Of a DNA stretch of 64,000 nt, positions 8,293 through 17,132 are shown in pieces; position 1 is the stretch's first letter; every line of letters starts with the position of its first letter. Made by a program: the position numbers and the translations under genes. The stretch covers positions 62,001-126,000 of the forward strand of contig JAEXRW010000036.1 in assembly GCA_023454175.1 (NCBI GenBank). Direction: 5' to 3'. The notes beneath the pieces are model-generated. The model was given only the letters and a program-made list of their open reading frames with translations. It did no database searches and had not been told where the DNA came from. This DNA is from Bacillota bacterium. GTDB taxonomy: Bacteria; Bacillota; Clostridia; Christensenellales; JAEXRW01.

Positions 8293-9789
8293 CTAGATCC
8301 CTATTTGTTTGATTGCGGGATAAATGCGTTTATAGGCTTCATATTTCTCGAGGTAGACCTTATGTTTCTCATTGTCTGGCAGGTACTCCCTGTCAATGTG
8401 TACAAATTGACTTGTTGCATCCCGCAGCGTTTTATAATCCCCGCACGCCACTGCGCACAGCATACCCAGCGCGATGGTCCCGGATTCCTTCACTTTCAGT
8501 TTTTTTACCGGTATCCCCATGATATCGGCCTTTATTTGCAGCAGCATATCCGAGCTGGCCCCTCCGCCTGCACAGGTAACGCTTTCAATGCCGTTGCCGC
8601 ATTTGTTCAGTAATTCTGCATTGAACATCATTTCAAAGCTGATGCCTTCAAGGCATGCCTTGTAGATATCCCCTTTTGTCGTATGCAGTTTCAGTCCCAG
8701 CAGCACGCCGCAGGAGGTGGGATCCATATAGGGTGTCCCGCTCCCCGCAAAATGTGGCAGCAGGAGCAGGTCGGTGGGTCCTTCAGGGCATTCGCTTTCC
8801 ATCATCTCATAAATGCTTCTGTGCAGTCTTTCCGCTTCCGCCAGCCGCTCCTTTTCGAGTGTATTGCGGTACCATTTCAATATGGCGCCGGCTGTATTGC
8901 TGAAAGCCAGCGTCACATATTCCCCCGGAATAACGTATGGTTCGATGCAGAAATTGTTCCGGCGCATCCGTTCCAGGTCGTCCAGGTTATTGAGGATGAC
9001 GGTCAGGCATTCCACCGTACCGATGCCGTCTACACAGTCGCCCTTGTTCAGCACGCCCGCGCCCAAAGCCGCGCAGACCTGGTCGTGGCCCCCGGCCACC
9101 AGGATCACGTCGCTGCCCAGCCCCAGTTCCCTGGCTATGGGAGGTAAAACATGCCCCACCACGGATCCTGCAGGCACCGGCCGGGAAAACTTCGCTTTGT
9201 CCAGGCCGAATAGGCCCATCAGCGTATCGGACCATTCTTTGGATCTGCAGTCCAAAAGCATGGTGCGCGATGCGAGGGAATAGTCTATTTTCCTTTCCCC
9301 CGAAAGCATATAAAATATAAAATCACTGTAAAGCAGGAACATTTGGGCTTTGTCAAATACATGCGGTCTGTTTTTCTTGATCCATAAGAGCTTGTTTAAT
9401 GAATAGATGGTGTTCATCGGCAGGCCGGCGATGTTATACAGGCTGTCCTCACTGATCTTCTCCAGGATGTCCCTGACTTCTTCCGTCCCCCGGATATCCG
9501 AAAAGATGATGCTGTTGTCCAGTATATGGCCGTCCTTGTCGATGGGCACGAAGGCTTCTCCGAAGGACGCGATGGAAATGGCCGTCACGGGTTCGCTGGA
9601 TTGCTGCACCGCCCGTTTGAGCACTTCCTTCGTATTTTCCCATATCACAGCGCCATCCAGCTCGATATACCCCGCCCTGGGCATGATCAGATCGTATTCT
9701 GCCCCGGCGGAAGCTATCACCCTGCCTTCCTGGTCCATCACGGTGGCCTTGCACGTCGTCGTGCCGATATCCAGGCCTAAATATGCCAT
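8293..9789 (-). CDS. FGGY-family carbohydrate kinase (xylulokinase-like)
   Basis: A 498-residue cytoplasmic sugar kinase of the actin/hexokinase fold. The phosphate-1 motif LGLDIGTTTCKA is at residues 4-15, phosphate-2 is in AGGHDQVCAALG around 240, and the adenosine loop CAGGGASSDM is near 402. Full length for the family. It is closer to XylB-type kinases than to glycerol kinase, and is the last gene of the minus-strand polyol operon beginning at 14926. Expected role is ATP-dependent phosphorylation of a ketose or polyol; the exact substrate cannot be read from sequence. Three other FGGY kinases (11259, 18197, 36309) occur in the window. Confidence 0.9.
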   Translation of the reverse strand: MAYLGLDIGTTTCKATVMDQEGRVIASAGAEYDLIMPRAGYIELDGAVIWENTKEVLKRAVQQSSEPVTAISIASFGEAFVPIDKDGHILDNSIIFSDIRGTEEVRDILEKISEDSLYNIAGLPMNTIYSLNKLLWIKKNRPHVFDKAQMFLLYSDFIFYMLSGERKIDYSLASRTMLLDCRSKEWSDTLMGLFGLDKAKFSRPVPAGSVVGHVLPPIARELGLGSDVILVAGGHDQVCAALGAGVLNKGDCVDGIGTVECLTVILNNLDDLERMRRNNFCIEPYVIPGEYVTLAFSNTAGAILKWYRNTLEKERLAEAERLHRSIYEMMESECPEGPTDLLLLPHFAGSGTPYMDPTSCGVLLGLKLHTTKGDIYKACLEGISFEMMFNAELLNKCGNGIESVTCAGGGASSDMLLQIKADIMGIPVKKLKVKESGTIALGMLCAVACGDYKTLRDATSQFVHIDREYLPDNEKHKVYLEKYEAYKRIYPAIKQIGI

Positions 9790-9895
9790 CTTTTCACCAC
9801 ATTCTTATATGGATAGTGGATCGCAGCGCCGTCAATGCGTATACATTTCTGGCGCTGCCGTCCATTGTCCAGATGATTATACTATGTAACAGCCT

Positions 9896-10471
9896 CTATT
9901 TCCACTTCGGGTTGTCGATGATGGCAAAGCTCCCGTTCTTTTCCACCACCAGCTTGCGGAAACCCTTGGTCTCGATGGTGCCGTAGTCGTGCCCCGCGTC
10001 CGCGCGGAAGGCGAAAAACTGTACGAACGGTTCCTTGCCGATGTTGATGCTGCGGTGCGCCCAGCGTTTGGGCACATACGCCATCTGGCCCGGGGTGATC
10101 ACTTCATATCCCCATTCCCCTTCGGGGTTCTCCATCAGGATCAGGCCGCGGCCCTGGATGCACAGGTAGACTTCCGCCGTATCCAGGATGGTGTGGAAAT
10201 GCCCCTTTGTCATGAAGTACTCGCCGCCCACCGTGCCGGGGTAGATGATGCTCGTGCCGAAAGCCAGGTCCCCTTCGTGTTCGGGTACGCCCATTTCGTT
10301 GAATTCGTACACCAGCGTGTTTTCCTTCTCCATCATCGCAGCCAGCGCCTTGTCGTCTGCGTACATGCCCTTCATGTGGGAGAGGAAGCGTTTGGATGCG
10401 GGTTGTTTTGCGCTCAGTCCCGTCTGCATGTCAAATGCGAATACGCTCGGTTTGCTTACGTCGAAACCCAT
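9896..10471 (-). CDS. pgiA: Cupin-type glucose-6-phosphate isomerase
   Basis: A 191-residue cupin phosphoglucose isomerase (the metal-dependent type first known in Archaea), interconverting glucose-6-phosphate and fructose-6-phosphate. The signature GGEYFMTKGHFH followed by the AEVYLCIQGRG strand supplies the two His, the Glu and the later His (PKRWAHRSIN) that bind the metal. AAAGGAG precedes the ATG. In a catabolic operon with dehydrogenases and kinases it may isomerise a related aldose/ketose 6-phosphate instead; the family is not restricted to central glycolysis in bacteria. Confidence 0.88.
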   Translation of the reverse strand: MGFDVSKPSVFAFDMQTGLSAKQPASKRFLSHMKGMYADDKALAAMMEKENTLVYEFNEMGVPEHEGDLAFGTSIIYPGTVGGEYFMTKGHFHTILDTAEVYLCIQGRGLILMENPEGEWGYEVITPGQMAYVPKRWAHRSINIGKEPFVQFFAFRADAGHDYGTIETKGFRKLVVEKNGSFAIIDNPKWK

Positions 10472-10560
10472 TTTTGTTCTCCTTTATATACTGTTAATAT
10501 TAAATTTCGTGTTTGTAGTCAGGTGTCGCTCAAGTTTGAGTGGGGTTAACCACTTCAAAT

Positions 10561-11262
10561 TTAACGGGTGCCGTCTTCATCCCAGGTCCAGCTTTGCCAG
10601 TTCTCAAAGGAGAAATCCTCCTGCCCCAGGTGGCTGCAGTCTCCCCTTGTGATGATCCGGATCTTGTTGCCGGCGTCCACCTCTACCACGTTGATGGCTG
10701 CGTTGCCCTGGTTTTGGGTCCGCCAGAGGTCTGCCGCTTTTTCACCGGCGCAGTGCACCATGCACAGCATGATCAGTACCAGGTGTGATACGATCACCAC
10801 GGTCTTGCCTTTGTTTCGTTCGGCGATATCCGTGAATGCCTCGCTGACCCGCATGTAAACATCCATCAGGGCCTCTCCGCCCGGCATCACGTGCTTGTGC
10901 GGTTCCTGTTCCCATATTTCCAGTTCTTTGGGATACTGCTCCTGTACATCCCGGAACGTCACGCCTTCCCACTCGCCGCAGTCTATCTCCAGGAGGCGCC
11001 TGTCCGTAGCGATCTCGATATTCCTCTTGCCACGGATGATTTCCGCAGTCCGCAGAGCATGCTTCAATGGGCTTGAATAAATTTTGGCTATATTGTATGC
11101 TTCCAGGCTTTTCGCCACGCACAGTGCCTGCCGTTCGCCTTTGGGTGTCAGGGGGCTGTCGATCCTTCCCTGGTATTTGCCTTCAATATTGCAGACCGTT
11201 TCACCGTGCCGTACCAGGATCACCCTGGTGCTTGCGGTACTTTGCTCCTCGTTTATGCTCAT
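10561..11262 (-). CDS. Histidine phosphatase family protein (phosphoglycerate mutase-like)
   Basis: A 233-residue protein of the branch-1 histidine phosphatase superfamily. The catalytic motif VILVRHGETVCN is at residues 14-25 and the second catalytic His lies in VVIVSHLVLIML near residue 165. The acid loop is in WEGVTFRDVQ. Its start overlaps the stop of the kinase at 11259 by ATGA, so the two are translationally coupled. Members may be phosphoglycerate mutases, fructose-2,6-bisphosphatase-like or broad sugar phosphatases; coupling to a kinase suggests a sugar-phosphate substrate, perhaps to limit phosphate-ester build-up. Confidence 0.88.
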   Translation of the reverse strand: MSINEEQSTASTRVILVRHGETVCNIEGKYQGRIDSPLTPKGERQALCVAKSLEAYNIAKIYSSPLKHALRTAEIIRGKRNIEIATDRRLLEIDCGEWEGVTFRDVQEQYPKELEIWEQEPHKHVMPGGEALMDVYMRVSEAFTDIAERNKGKTVVIVSHLVLIMLCMVHCAGEKAADLWRTQNQGNAAINVVEVDAGNKIRIITRGDCSHLGQEDFSFENWQSWTWDEDGTR

Positions 11263-12764
11263 GCTTTTTTATCCGACCATTCAAACGATCTTTTCACTGC
11301 GCGCTTCCATCCGTCATAGAGTGATTCACGCCTGTCCGCGCTCATGGCTGGTTCGTACGTACGCTCCACCTTCCAGTGTTTCGCCACTTCCTCCCTGCCG
11401 CTCCAGAATCCCACGCCCATGCCGGCCAGGTAGGCCGCGCCCAGGGCCGCCATCTCGGCCACGGCGGGCCGTTCTATGGAGATGCCCAGGATATCGGACT
11501 GGAACTGCATCAGGAAGTCGCTGCGTGTCGCGCCCCCGTCCACGCGCAATGCCGTGGTTTGCACGCCGGAGTCCAGCGTCATGGCGTCCAGCACGTCCCG
11601 CGTCTCGTATGCGATGGCCTCCAGCGCGCTCCGCGCGATATGTTCGTTCGTCGTGCCCCGGGTGATGCCGATGATCAGCCCTCTTGCGTACATGTCCCAA
11701 TAGGGTGCGCAAAGCCCCACGAATGCGGGCACCAGGTAAACGCCCCCCGTATCCTCCACCCGGCTCGCCAGTTCATTGACCTCGGATGCCTCTTTGATGA
11801 TCTTGAGTCCGTCCCGCAGCCATTGGATCGTAGCGCCGCCGACGAAAACCACGCCTTCAAAGGAATATTCGGCTTTTCCGTTGATCACCCAGGCCAGGTC
11901 CGTGGTCATCCCGTGTTTGGACGGTATGGGTTTGTCGCCGATGTTCATCATCAGCGCCAGCGATGTGCCGTAGGTGTTTTTGGCCATGCCCGGCTTGAAG
12001 CACGTCTGGCCGAATGTCGCCGCCTGCTGGTCCCCCGCGTCCCCCGCGATGGGCACCTCCTCCCCAAAGAACATGTCCCTGTGCGTCATGGCCATGATCC
12101 CGCTGCTGGGCAGTACCCTGGGCATGAGTTCGATGGGGATATCCAGCATGTTTAATAGTTCGGGGTCCCATTGGAGTGTGTTGATGTTGAAGAGCATCGT
12201 ACGGGAGGCGTTTGAGTAATCCTCCACATGGCAGGCGCCCTTGCTCAGCTTCCAGATCAGCCAGGAGTCGATGTTGCCCATACAAAGCCTTTTTTCGGCC
12301 AGCTTTGCTTTCACGCCCGGCACGTTGTCGATGATCCATTTGATCTTAGTACTAGAGAAATATGCATCGATGAGCAGACCGGTCTTTTCCTTAACGGCCT
12401 GCTCGTATCCTTTTGCCTTCATGTCCTCGCAGATATCCGCCGACTGCCTGCTTTGCCATACGATGGCGTTGTATACCGGTTCCCCGGTGATGCGGTCCCA
12501 GATCACCGTCGTTTCCCGCTGGCAGGTGATGCCGATGGCCGCCACGTCCGATGCGTGTGCGTTCACCTTTTCCAGAGCCTCTTTCATGCAGGCCTGCGTC
12601 GTATCCCAGTACTCGATGGGGTCGTGCTCCACCCAGCCCGGCTGGGGGTAGATCTGCCGTATCTCCCGGAATGCGGTGCTTGCGCGTTTCCCTTCGTGGT
12701 CAAAAAGGATGACCTTGGTCGTAGTCGTCCCCTGGTCGATGGAAAGAATGAATCGCTTTTCCAT
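11259..12764 (-). CDS. FGGY-family kinase, glycerol/erythritol kinase-like
   Basis: A 501-residue kinase of the glycerol kinase branch of the FGGY family. The phosphate-1 motif is SIDQGTTTTKVILFD, the substrate loop CQRETTVIWDRITGEP is near residue 83, phosphate-2 is GDAGDQQAATFGQ, and the adenosine region is DGGATRSDFLMQFQSDI. Length and motifs are normal. It has a clear paralogue at 18197-19696 in the mirror-image operon. In this polyol setting a role as polyol kinase (the branch includes erythritol kinase) or kinase of a ketose is more likely than glycerol kinase proper. That specificity is inference. Confidence 0.88.
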   Translation of the reverse strand: MEKRFILSIDQGTTTTKVILFDHEGKRASTAFREIRQIYPQPGWVEHDPIEYWDTTQACMKEALEKVNAHASDVAAIGITCQRETTVIWDRITGEPVYNAIVWQSRQSADICEDMKAKGYEQAVKEKTGLLIDAYFSSTKIKWIIDNVPGVKAKLAEKRLCMGNIDSWLIWKLSKGACHVEDYSNASRTMLFNINTLQWDPELLNMLDIPIELMPRVLPSSGIMAMTHRDMFFGEEVPIAGDAGDQQAATFGQTCFKPGMAKNTYGTSLALMMNIGDKPIPSKHGMTTDLAWVINGKAEYSFEGVVFVGGATIQWLRDGLKIIKEASEVNELASRVEDTGGVYLVPAFVGLCAPYWDMYARGLIIGITRGTTNEHIARSALEAIAYETRDVLDAMTLDSGVQTTALRVDGGATRSDFLMQFQSDILGISIERPAVAEMAALGAAYLAGMGVGFWSGREEVAKHWKVERTYEPAMSADRRESLYDGWKRAVKRSFEWSDKKA

Positions 12765-12793
12765 GATTCAGCCTCCTTGCATCCATTATCCTT

Positions 12794-13831
12794 TTATGGT
12801 TTCAATATCGCTTTCATGATCTTCTGGGTCCGCATATCCTCGAAGGCCTCTTCCGCTTTTGCCAGCGGATAGGTATTCTGCGTAAACCGGTTCAGCTTGA
12901 ATGCACCTTTGGCGATTAGCCGCGCCGCCGTTTCATTGTGGCGCGGCGTCGAAGCATGCACGCCGAAGATGGAGAGTTCCTTGTAGTGAACGAGGTTGCT
13001 GTCGATATACCCCTTGCTCTCCCCCGGCAGCCCCCCGAAAAGGCTGATGCGTGCCCGTTTCGCGGCGATGGACTGCGCATCCGTTTGCGCCTTGCCCGCC
13101 GAGCAGGCGGTGATGATCACATCCATCCCCCGCCCCGAGCTGATGGATGCGATCCGTTCAGCCAGGTCTTCACTGGAAAGGTCGATCGTATCGATTTGGC
13201 CTACCACCGACTTGACTTCGTCCAGGCGATTTTTGGACAGGTCTATCACGGCCACTTTTTCGGCGCCCTTGGAAAGCGCCAGCTGGGCATGCATGCAGCC
13301 GATGAAGCCCGAGCCAAATATCGCCACATAATCGCCTTGCTTGATATTGAGGAATTCCTGTGCGTTGACGATGCAGGCCAGCGGTTCGATCAGCGCAGCT
13401 TCCTCGTCGGTGAGGTTCTTCGGCACGCGGATCACGTTCCCCCGCGCGAAAGCTTCCGCTGGTATCTCGAGGTATTCGGCGAATGTCCCGTCATACTGGA
13501 ACCCGATGGTTTTGAGGGAGTCGCACAGGTTGTACCAGCCTCTCCTGCACGCGTGGCAGTTTCCGCAGCCGATGGCGGGCGCGGCCATCACCCGCTCCCC
13601 TTTATGGAAGCCTTTGACGCCCTTTCCGAGTTCGGTGATGATGCCGCAGGCTTCGTGGCCCATCGTAATGCCCGGTTTGATCTTCTGGTTGCCGTAGGTA
13701 TAGGTGCGCACATCCGTCCCGCAGATCGATGCGGCTCTTACGCGCAGCACCGCGGACCCCGGCGTGGCTTTCGGTATTGGTTTTTCGGTGAGCGCTATTG
13801 TTCGTTCACCCTGGTATGTACATGTCAGCAT
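12794..13831 (-). CDS. Zinc-dependent medium-chain (sorbitol-type) dehydrogenase
   Basis: A 345-residue MDR alcohol/polyol dehydrogenase. Catalytic zinc ligands lie in SICGTDVRTY and GHEACG; four structural-zinc cysteines are visible in CGNCHACRRGWYNLC. The Rossmann glycine motif is FGSGFIG near residue 170. The ATG at 13831 follows GGAGCGTTGCATC; an in-frame TTG five codons earlier was rejected. It oxidises a secondary alcohol with NAD(P)+, probably a polyol or polyol phosphate. Its paralogue is at 17133-18176; both share a conserved segment (GGL, then IDxNLVHYK) in the C-terminal third. Confidence 0.9.
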   Translation of the reverse strand: MLTCTYQGERTIALTEKPIPKATPGSAVLRVRAASICGTDVRTYTYGNQKIKPGITMGHEACGIITELGKGVKGFHKGERVMAAPAIGCGNCHACRRGWYNLCDSLKTIGFQYDGTFAEYLEIPAEAFARGNVIRVPKNLTDEEAALIEPLACIVNAQEFLNIKQGDYVAIFGSGFIGCMHAQLALSKGAEKVAVIDLSKNRLDEVKSVVGQIDTIDLSSEDLAERIASISSGRGMDVIITACSAGKAQTDAQSIAAKRARISLFGGLPGESKGYIDSNLVHYKELSIFGVHASTPRHNETAARLIAKGAFKLNRFTQNTYPLAKAEEAFEDMRTQKIMKAILKP

Positions 13832-13876
13832 GATGCAACGCTCCAATCCTTGTTTTTTTCGTTGAACCGGTTGGAG

Positions 13877-14926
13877 CTATTTGGAGATCGACGGCATGAA
13901 CAGGATCTTGTTGAAGAAAAATCCACCGGCAGCGATCTTTTTGAATGTCTCGGGTGCGTCTTCCAGCGCGAGCTTGTGGCTGATCACCTTTTCGGCATGG
14001 ACGAGGCCGTTTTCGAAAAGCCTCCTGGTTTCAAACCAGTCAAAGCCGGGGAATTCCTTTTTGAACGAGTTCCATGAGCCCAGCACCGATAACTGTTTCC
14101 GCATGATCCCGTCCACATGTTTTTCGCTCAGGTTGAGTCCCTGGTGGGAAATGCCCACAAACACCATGCGTCCGGTCTTCTGGCAGCTGTCGATAGCCGC
14201 GAGCTGCGCCGGCGGTGCGCCTGTGATATCCAGCGCCACGTCCGCCCCCCCGTCTGTGAGTTCCCTTACGCGTGCCGGGGCATCCTCGTTTTTGCTGTTG
14301 ATGGTGTAGTCGGCGCCCAGTTCCTTCGCGATGGCCAGCTTTTCATCCAGCACATCCACGGCGATCACGGTTTTGGCGCCGAAGGCTTTGGCGCACTGTA
14401 CGGCGAAAAGCCCGATCGGGCCCACGCCGTAGACACATACGGTTTCACCGGCCTGCATATTGGCCACTGTCAGGGAGTGAATGGCGTTGGCGCAGGGATC
14501 GAACGTGGCTACAGCCAGCGGGTCCACATTTTTGGAGACCTTCATCATATTGCTCTGGGGCACTGCCACATATTCGGCCATGGCGCCATCACGGCGCGAG
14601 CCAAAGTAATCATAGCTGTCGCAGAGGGAGTAAAGCCCTTTCTGGCACCATCTGCACTGATAGCAGGGCATCAAAGGGGGCACGCCTATGATGTCCCCTT
14701 TTTCGAAGCCTTTCACGTCTTTTCCTGTTTCCACGATCTCGCCCGAGAATTCATGGCCGATGGTGAGGGGCGCTATATGGGCGCCATATTGATTGACCCT
14801 GGGGATGTCCGAGCCGCATACGCCGCATGCGATCACTTTCACCAGCGCCTCATCGGGCTTGATTTTCGGTATTTCCACATCTTCCACGCGCAGGTCACCG
14901 GGTTTGTACAAACGAACAGCTTTCAT
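13877..14926 (-). CDS. Zinc-dependent dehydrogenase, GatD-like (polyol phosphate)
   Basis: A 349-residue MDR enzyme resembling galactitol-1-phosphate 5-dehydrogenase. Catalytic zinc residues are in GVCGSDIPRV and GHEFSGE; structural-zinc cysteines are in CYQCRWCQKGLYSLC. The motif DYFGSRRDGAMAEY is typical of GatD-type enzymes, and VYGVGPIGL is the nucleotide-binding turn. The start at 14926 follows GAGGTTGAAAG. First gene of the minus-strand polyol operon, driven by the divergent promoter at 15024-15053. Likely oxidises a polyol (phosphate) to a ketose (phosphate). A paralogue without the structural zinc site lies at 15973. Confidence 0.9.
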   Translation of the reverse strand: MKAVRLYKPGDLRVEDVEIPKIKPDEALVKVIACGVCGSDIPRVNQYGAHIAPLTIGHEFSGEIVETGKDVKGFEKGDIIGVPPLMPCYQCRWCQKGLYSLCDSYDYFGSRRDGAMAEYVAVPQSNMMKVSKNVDPLAVATFDPCANAIHSLTVANMQAGETVCVYGVGPIGLFAVQCAKAFGAKTVIAVDVLDEKLAIAKELGADYTINSKNEDAPARVRELTDGGADVALDITGAPPAQLAAIDSCQKTGRMVFVGISHQGLNLSEKHVDGIMRKQLSVLGSWNSFKKEFPGFDWFETRRLFENGLVHAEKVISHKLALEDAPETFKKIAAGGFFFNKILFMPSISK

Positions 14927-15023
14927 TCTTTCAACCTCATCATTCATAAATTATTAATGTATTAAAGAAACAAATGTGTTGTACAAAGTTGATATGGTTA
15001 AGGTTTAACATTCCATCGTGTCT

Positions 15024-15053
15024 ATTTTAACATTTCATGATAAACGAATGCAA
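15024..15053 (-). promoter_or_regulatory. Promoter of the minus-strand polyol operon
   Basis: Minus-strand TTGCAT (15048-15053), 18-bp spacer, TAAAAT (15024-15029). The leader to 14926 is about 90 nt. The -35 abuts copy B of the 54-bp element exactly as at the transporter promoter 6344-6372. Confidence 0.6.
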
Positions 15054-15104
15054 TAAAAATTTTTTTTATTTTTAATTGTGTTCAATATAATTTTATTTTA
15101 TAAT
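15051..15104. repeat. 54-bp AT-rich shared promoter element, copy B (divergent promoter)
   Basis: Ungapped match to copies A (6370-6423) and C (47113-47166, reverse). Here the element serves two directions: its left edge abuts the -35 of the minus operon and its right half contains the plus promoter. A regulator bound here could control both operons. The RpiR protein at 19808, encoded at the end of the plus operon, and the SorC protein at 49717 are the nearest candidates; neither is proven. Confidence 0.75.
15076..15104 (+). promoter_or_regulatory. Promoter of the plus-strand polyol operon
   Basis: TTGTGT (15076-15081), 17-bp spacer, consensus TATAAT (15099-15104). The start codon at 15150 gives a leader of about 40 nt. 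The same -35/-10 layout occurs in copy C upstream of the microcompartment operon. Confidence 0.7.
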
Positions 15105-15149
15105 GGAACCGTAGGCTTCAATTTATTGAATTTTAGGGGGAGCATTGCG

Positions 15150-15965
15150 ATGTCCGAAAAGAGGTTGGAAGGTAAGGTAGCCATCGTCACAGGCGGGGCT
15201 TCAGGTATCGGCGAAGCGGTTGCCAGGATCTTTGCCCAAAATGGCTGCAAGGTTTGTCTGGTGGATATCAACGCCGAACGCCTGCCCAGGGTGGCGGCGG
15301 AGATTACCGCGGCAGGCGGGGAATGCACCACCGCGCTTGCAGATGTGGTGGATGAAGCTGCCGTGATCGGTTTTTTCAGGGATACGTTTGAAAAATGGGG
15401 GCGCATCGACCTTTTGATTAATAGCGCCGGCCGTGATTCGCTCGCGCCTCCCGTCTGGGAAGTGACGCTGGAAGAGTGGAACAAGACGATCGGCCCCAAT
15501 CTCACAGGCGTTTTCCTCTGCTGCCGTGAAGCGTTCCGCTATATGCAAAAGCAGGAGACCGGCGGAAGGATCATCAACTTCGGATCGTCCTCGGCCCGTC
15601 TGGCTTCCGGCCCCGGCCACAGCCCCTACCGTGCATCCAAGCATGGCATGATGGGCTTCAGTAAAAATATACTCATCGAAGGCAAGGATAAGAAGATCGG
15701 CGTCACCGTCATCAATCCTTCCCACGTCAAGACGCCCATGACCGAGATCATCGACAAGGGGCTGTACGATGAAGGCCTTCCCGCCTATATCGACGGCTGG
15801 CTGGACGAAAAGGAATACAAGGAAGGCATCTATAACAGCTGTATCGAAGTGGATAATGTGGCCGAGATCACTTTGTATGTAGCCACCAGGCCGCCCGAAG
15901 TGACGATACCGCAGATAGCTCTCTACCCCACCCATAAGATCCACCGCTACGGCATGGAAGTGTGA
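15150..15965 (+). CDS. Short-chain dehydrogenase/reductase
   Basis: A 271-residue SDR oxidoreductase. The cofactor motif GGASGIG is near residue 14, the NSAG element near 90, and the catalytic Ser and YxxxK are in GSSSARLASGPGHSPYRASKHG. An acidic residue after the second strand (VDIN) suggests NAD+ preference. The ATG at 15150 follows AGGGGGAG; upstream in-frame starts have no site. First gene of the plus operon, 7 bp before the next gene. Likely oxidises or reduces a sugar alcohol or deoxy-sugar intermediate. The long C-terminal region (YIDGWLDEKEYKEGIYN) is unlike simple fatty-acid reductases. Confidence 0.9.
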   Translation: MSEKRLEGKVAIVTGGASGIGEAVARIFAQNGCKVCLVDINAERLPRVAAEITAAGGECTTALADVVDEAAVIGFFRDTFEKWGRIDLLINSAGRDSLAPPVWEVTLEEWNKTIGPNLTGVFLCCREAFRYMQKQETGGRIINFGSSSARLASGPGHSPYRASKHGMMGFSKNILIEGKDKKIGVTVINPSHVKTPMTEIIDKGLYDEGLPAYIDGWLDEKEYKEGIYNSCIEVDNVAEITLYVATRPPEVTIPQIALYPTHKIHRYGMEV

Positions 15966-15972
15966 CGCTCAG

Positions 15973-17040
15973 ATGAAAGCAATGGTTTTGGAGCAAAAAG
16001 GCGTTCTCTCCATCCGTGAGGTGGACGCGCCCGTTCCCTTTGGAGACGATCCGGTTTTGGTGCGTGTCGGCGCTGTAGGCGTATGCGGCTCCGATATCGT
16101 GCGCTATGCCAAAGGCAAGGTGTATTTGCTGCCCCTTGTCCTCGGACATGAATTCTCCGCCATCGTCGAGCAGGCTCCTGCCGGCAGCAGGCTTGTGAAA
16201 GGTAGCCGTGTGGTGGTTTACCCCCTCCTTCCCGATCCGGAAGACCCGTTTTCGCAGGTCGGCGCTTTCAACGTGAGCAGCGGGTATGACTATTTCGGTT
16301 CGAGGCGGGATGGGGCGTTTGAAGAGTTCCTCTATGTTCCGCAAAAGAATTTGATTCCTTTACCGGATGGCATACCGCTCATCCACGCGGCCATGACGGA
16401 GCCATCCGCGGTCTCCCTGCACGGGGTATTGAAGTTCCGCATCCCGCCCCATGCCACGGCGCTGGTCATCGGTTGCGGGCCGATCGGCGCGCTCGCCGCG
16501 CAGTGGCTCAGGGTACTGGGCGCCAGCAAAGTGATCGTGGCCGATGTGGATGAGAAAAAATGCGCCGTCATGGAGCGCCTTGGTTTCACGGCGATCAATG
16601 CTTCGGAAAAGGATACGGTATCGGCCGTCCGGGAAATGACCGGCGGCAGGGGCGTGGATTGCGCGGTGGAGGCCTCGGGCATTGCCAGGACGTTTGTGCA
16701 GGCCATAGAGGCCGCAGGTGTTTTCGGCCAGGTGCTCTTCCTCGGCGACGTGAATAGCGAAGTCCGTCTGGAGGATTCCCTCATTTCCTCCGTCCTCAGG
16801 CGGGAGCTCACCCTGTACGGGACGTGGAATTCCAGGAACCTTCCCGCCGGGAAAAGCGAGTGGGACATGGTCCTGGCCCAGATGGGCAAAGGCCTGCAGG
16901 TCGGCCCGCTCATCAGCCACACGCCGTCCCTGGAGGAAGGCCCGCAGATCTTTGCCGACATGGCGTCGCGCAGCATCTGGTACAATAAAGTCGTATTCCC
17001 CATCGCCCGGGAAGCCAGGGAAGAAGCGGCGGCATTGTAA
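15973..17040 (+). CDS. GatD-like dehydrogenase lacking the structural zinc site
   Basis: A 355-residue MDR dehydrogenase, paralogue of 13877-14926. The catalytic region GVCGSDIVRY and GHEFSA is present and DYFGSRRDGAFEEF matches GatD-type enzymes, but the segment that normally holds four structural-zinc cysteines reads LLPDPEDPFSQVGAFNVSSG, with none of them. VIGCGPIGALAA is the nucleotide-binding turn. Loss of the lobe zinc is known in some MDR subfamilies and does not by itself abolish activity. Expected role: oxidation of a polyol phosphate or related alcohol. Ribosome binding site is weak, suggesting translational coupling to the SDR. Confidence 0.88.
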   Translation: MKAMVLEQKGVLSIREVDAPVPFGDDPVLVRVGAVGVCGSDIVRYAKGKVYLLPLVLGHEFSAIVEQAPAGSRLVKGSRVVVYPLLPDPEDPFSQVGAFNVSSGYDYFGSRRDGAFEEFLYVPQKNLIPLPDGIPLIHAAMTEPSAVSLHGVLKFRIPPHATALVIGCGPIGALAAQWLRVLGASKVIVADVDEKKCAVMERLGFTAINASEKDTVSAVREMTGGRGVDCAVEASGIARTFVQAIEAAGVFGQVLFLGDVNSEVRLEDSLISSVLRRELTLYGTWNSRNLPAGKSEWDMVLAQMGKGLQVGPLISHTPSLEEGPQIFADMASRSIWYNKVVFPIAREAREEAAAL

Positions 17041-17132
17041 TGGGGGATTGCATCCAGGTAACACAGAGCGCCTGAACAAAGCGCCTGACTATATGAATCA
17101 TATATGAGGAATCTGATTGATCGGGGGATTGT

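Noticed and set aside
8987..9235. Suspected frameshift in the xylulokinase-like gene because of a second dense frame
   Set aside because: The main frame runs unbroken through all FGGY motifs at normal length.
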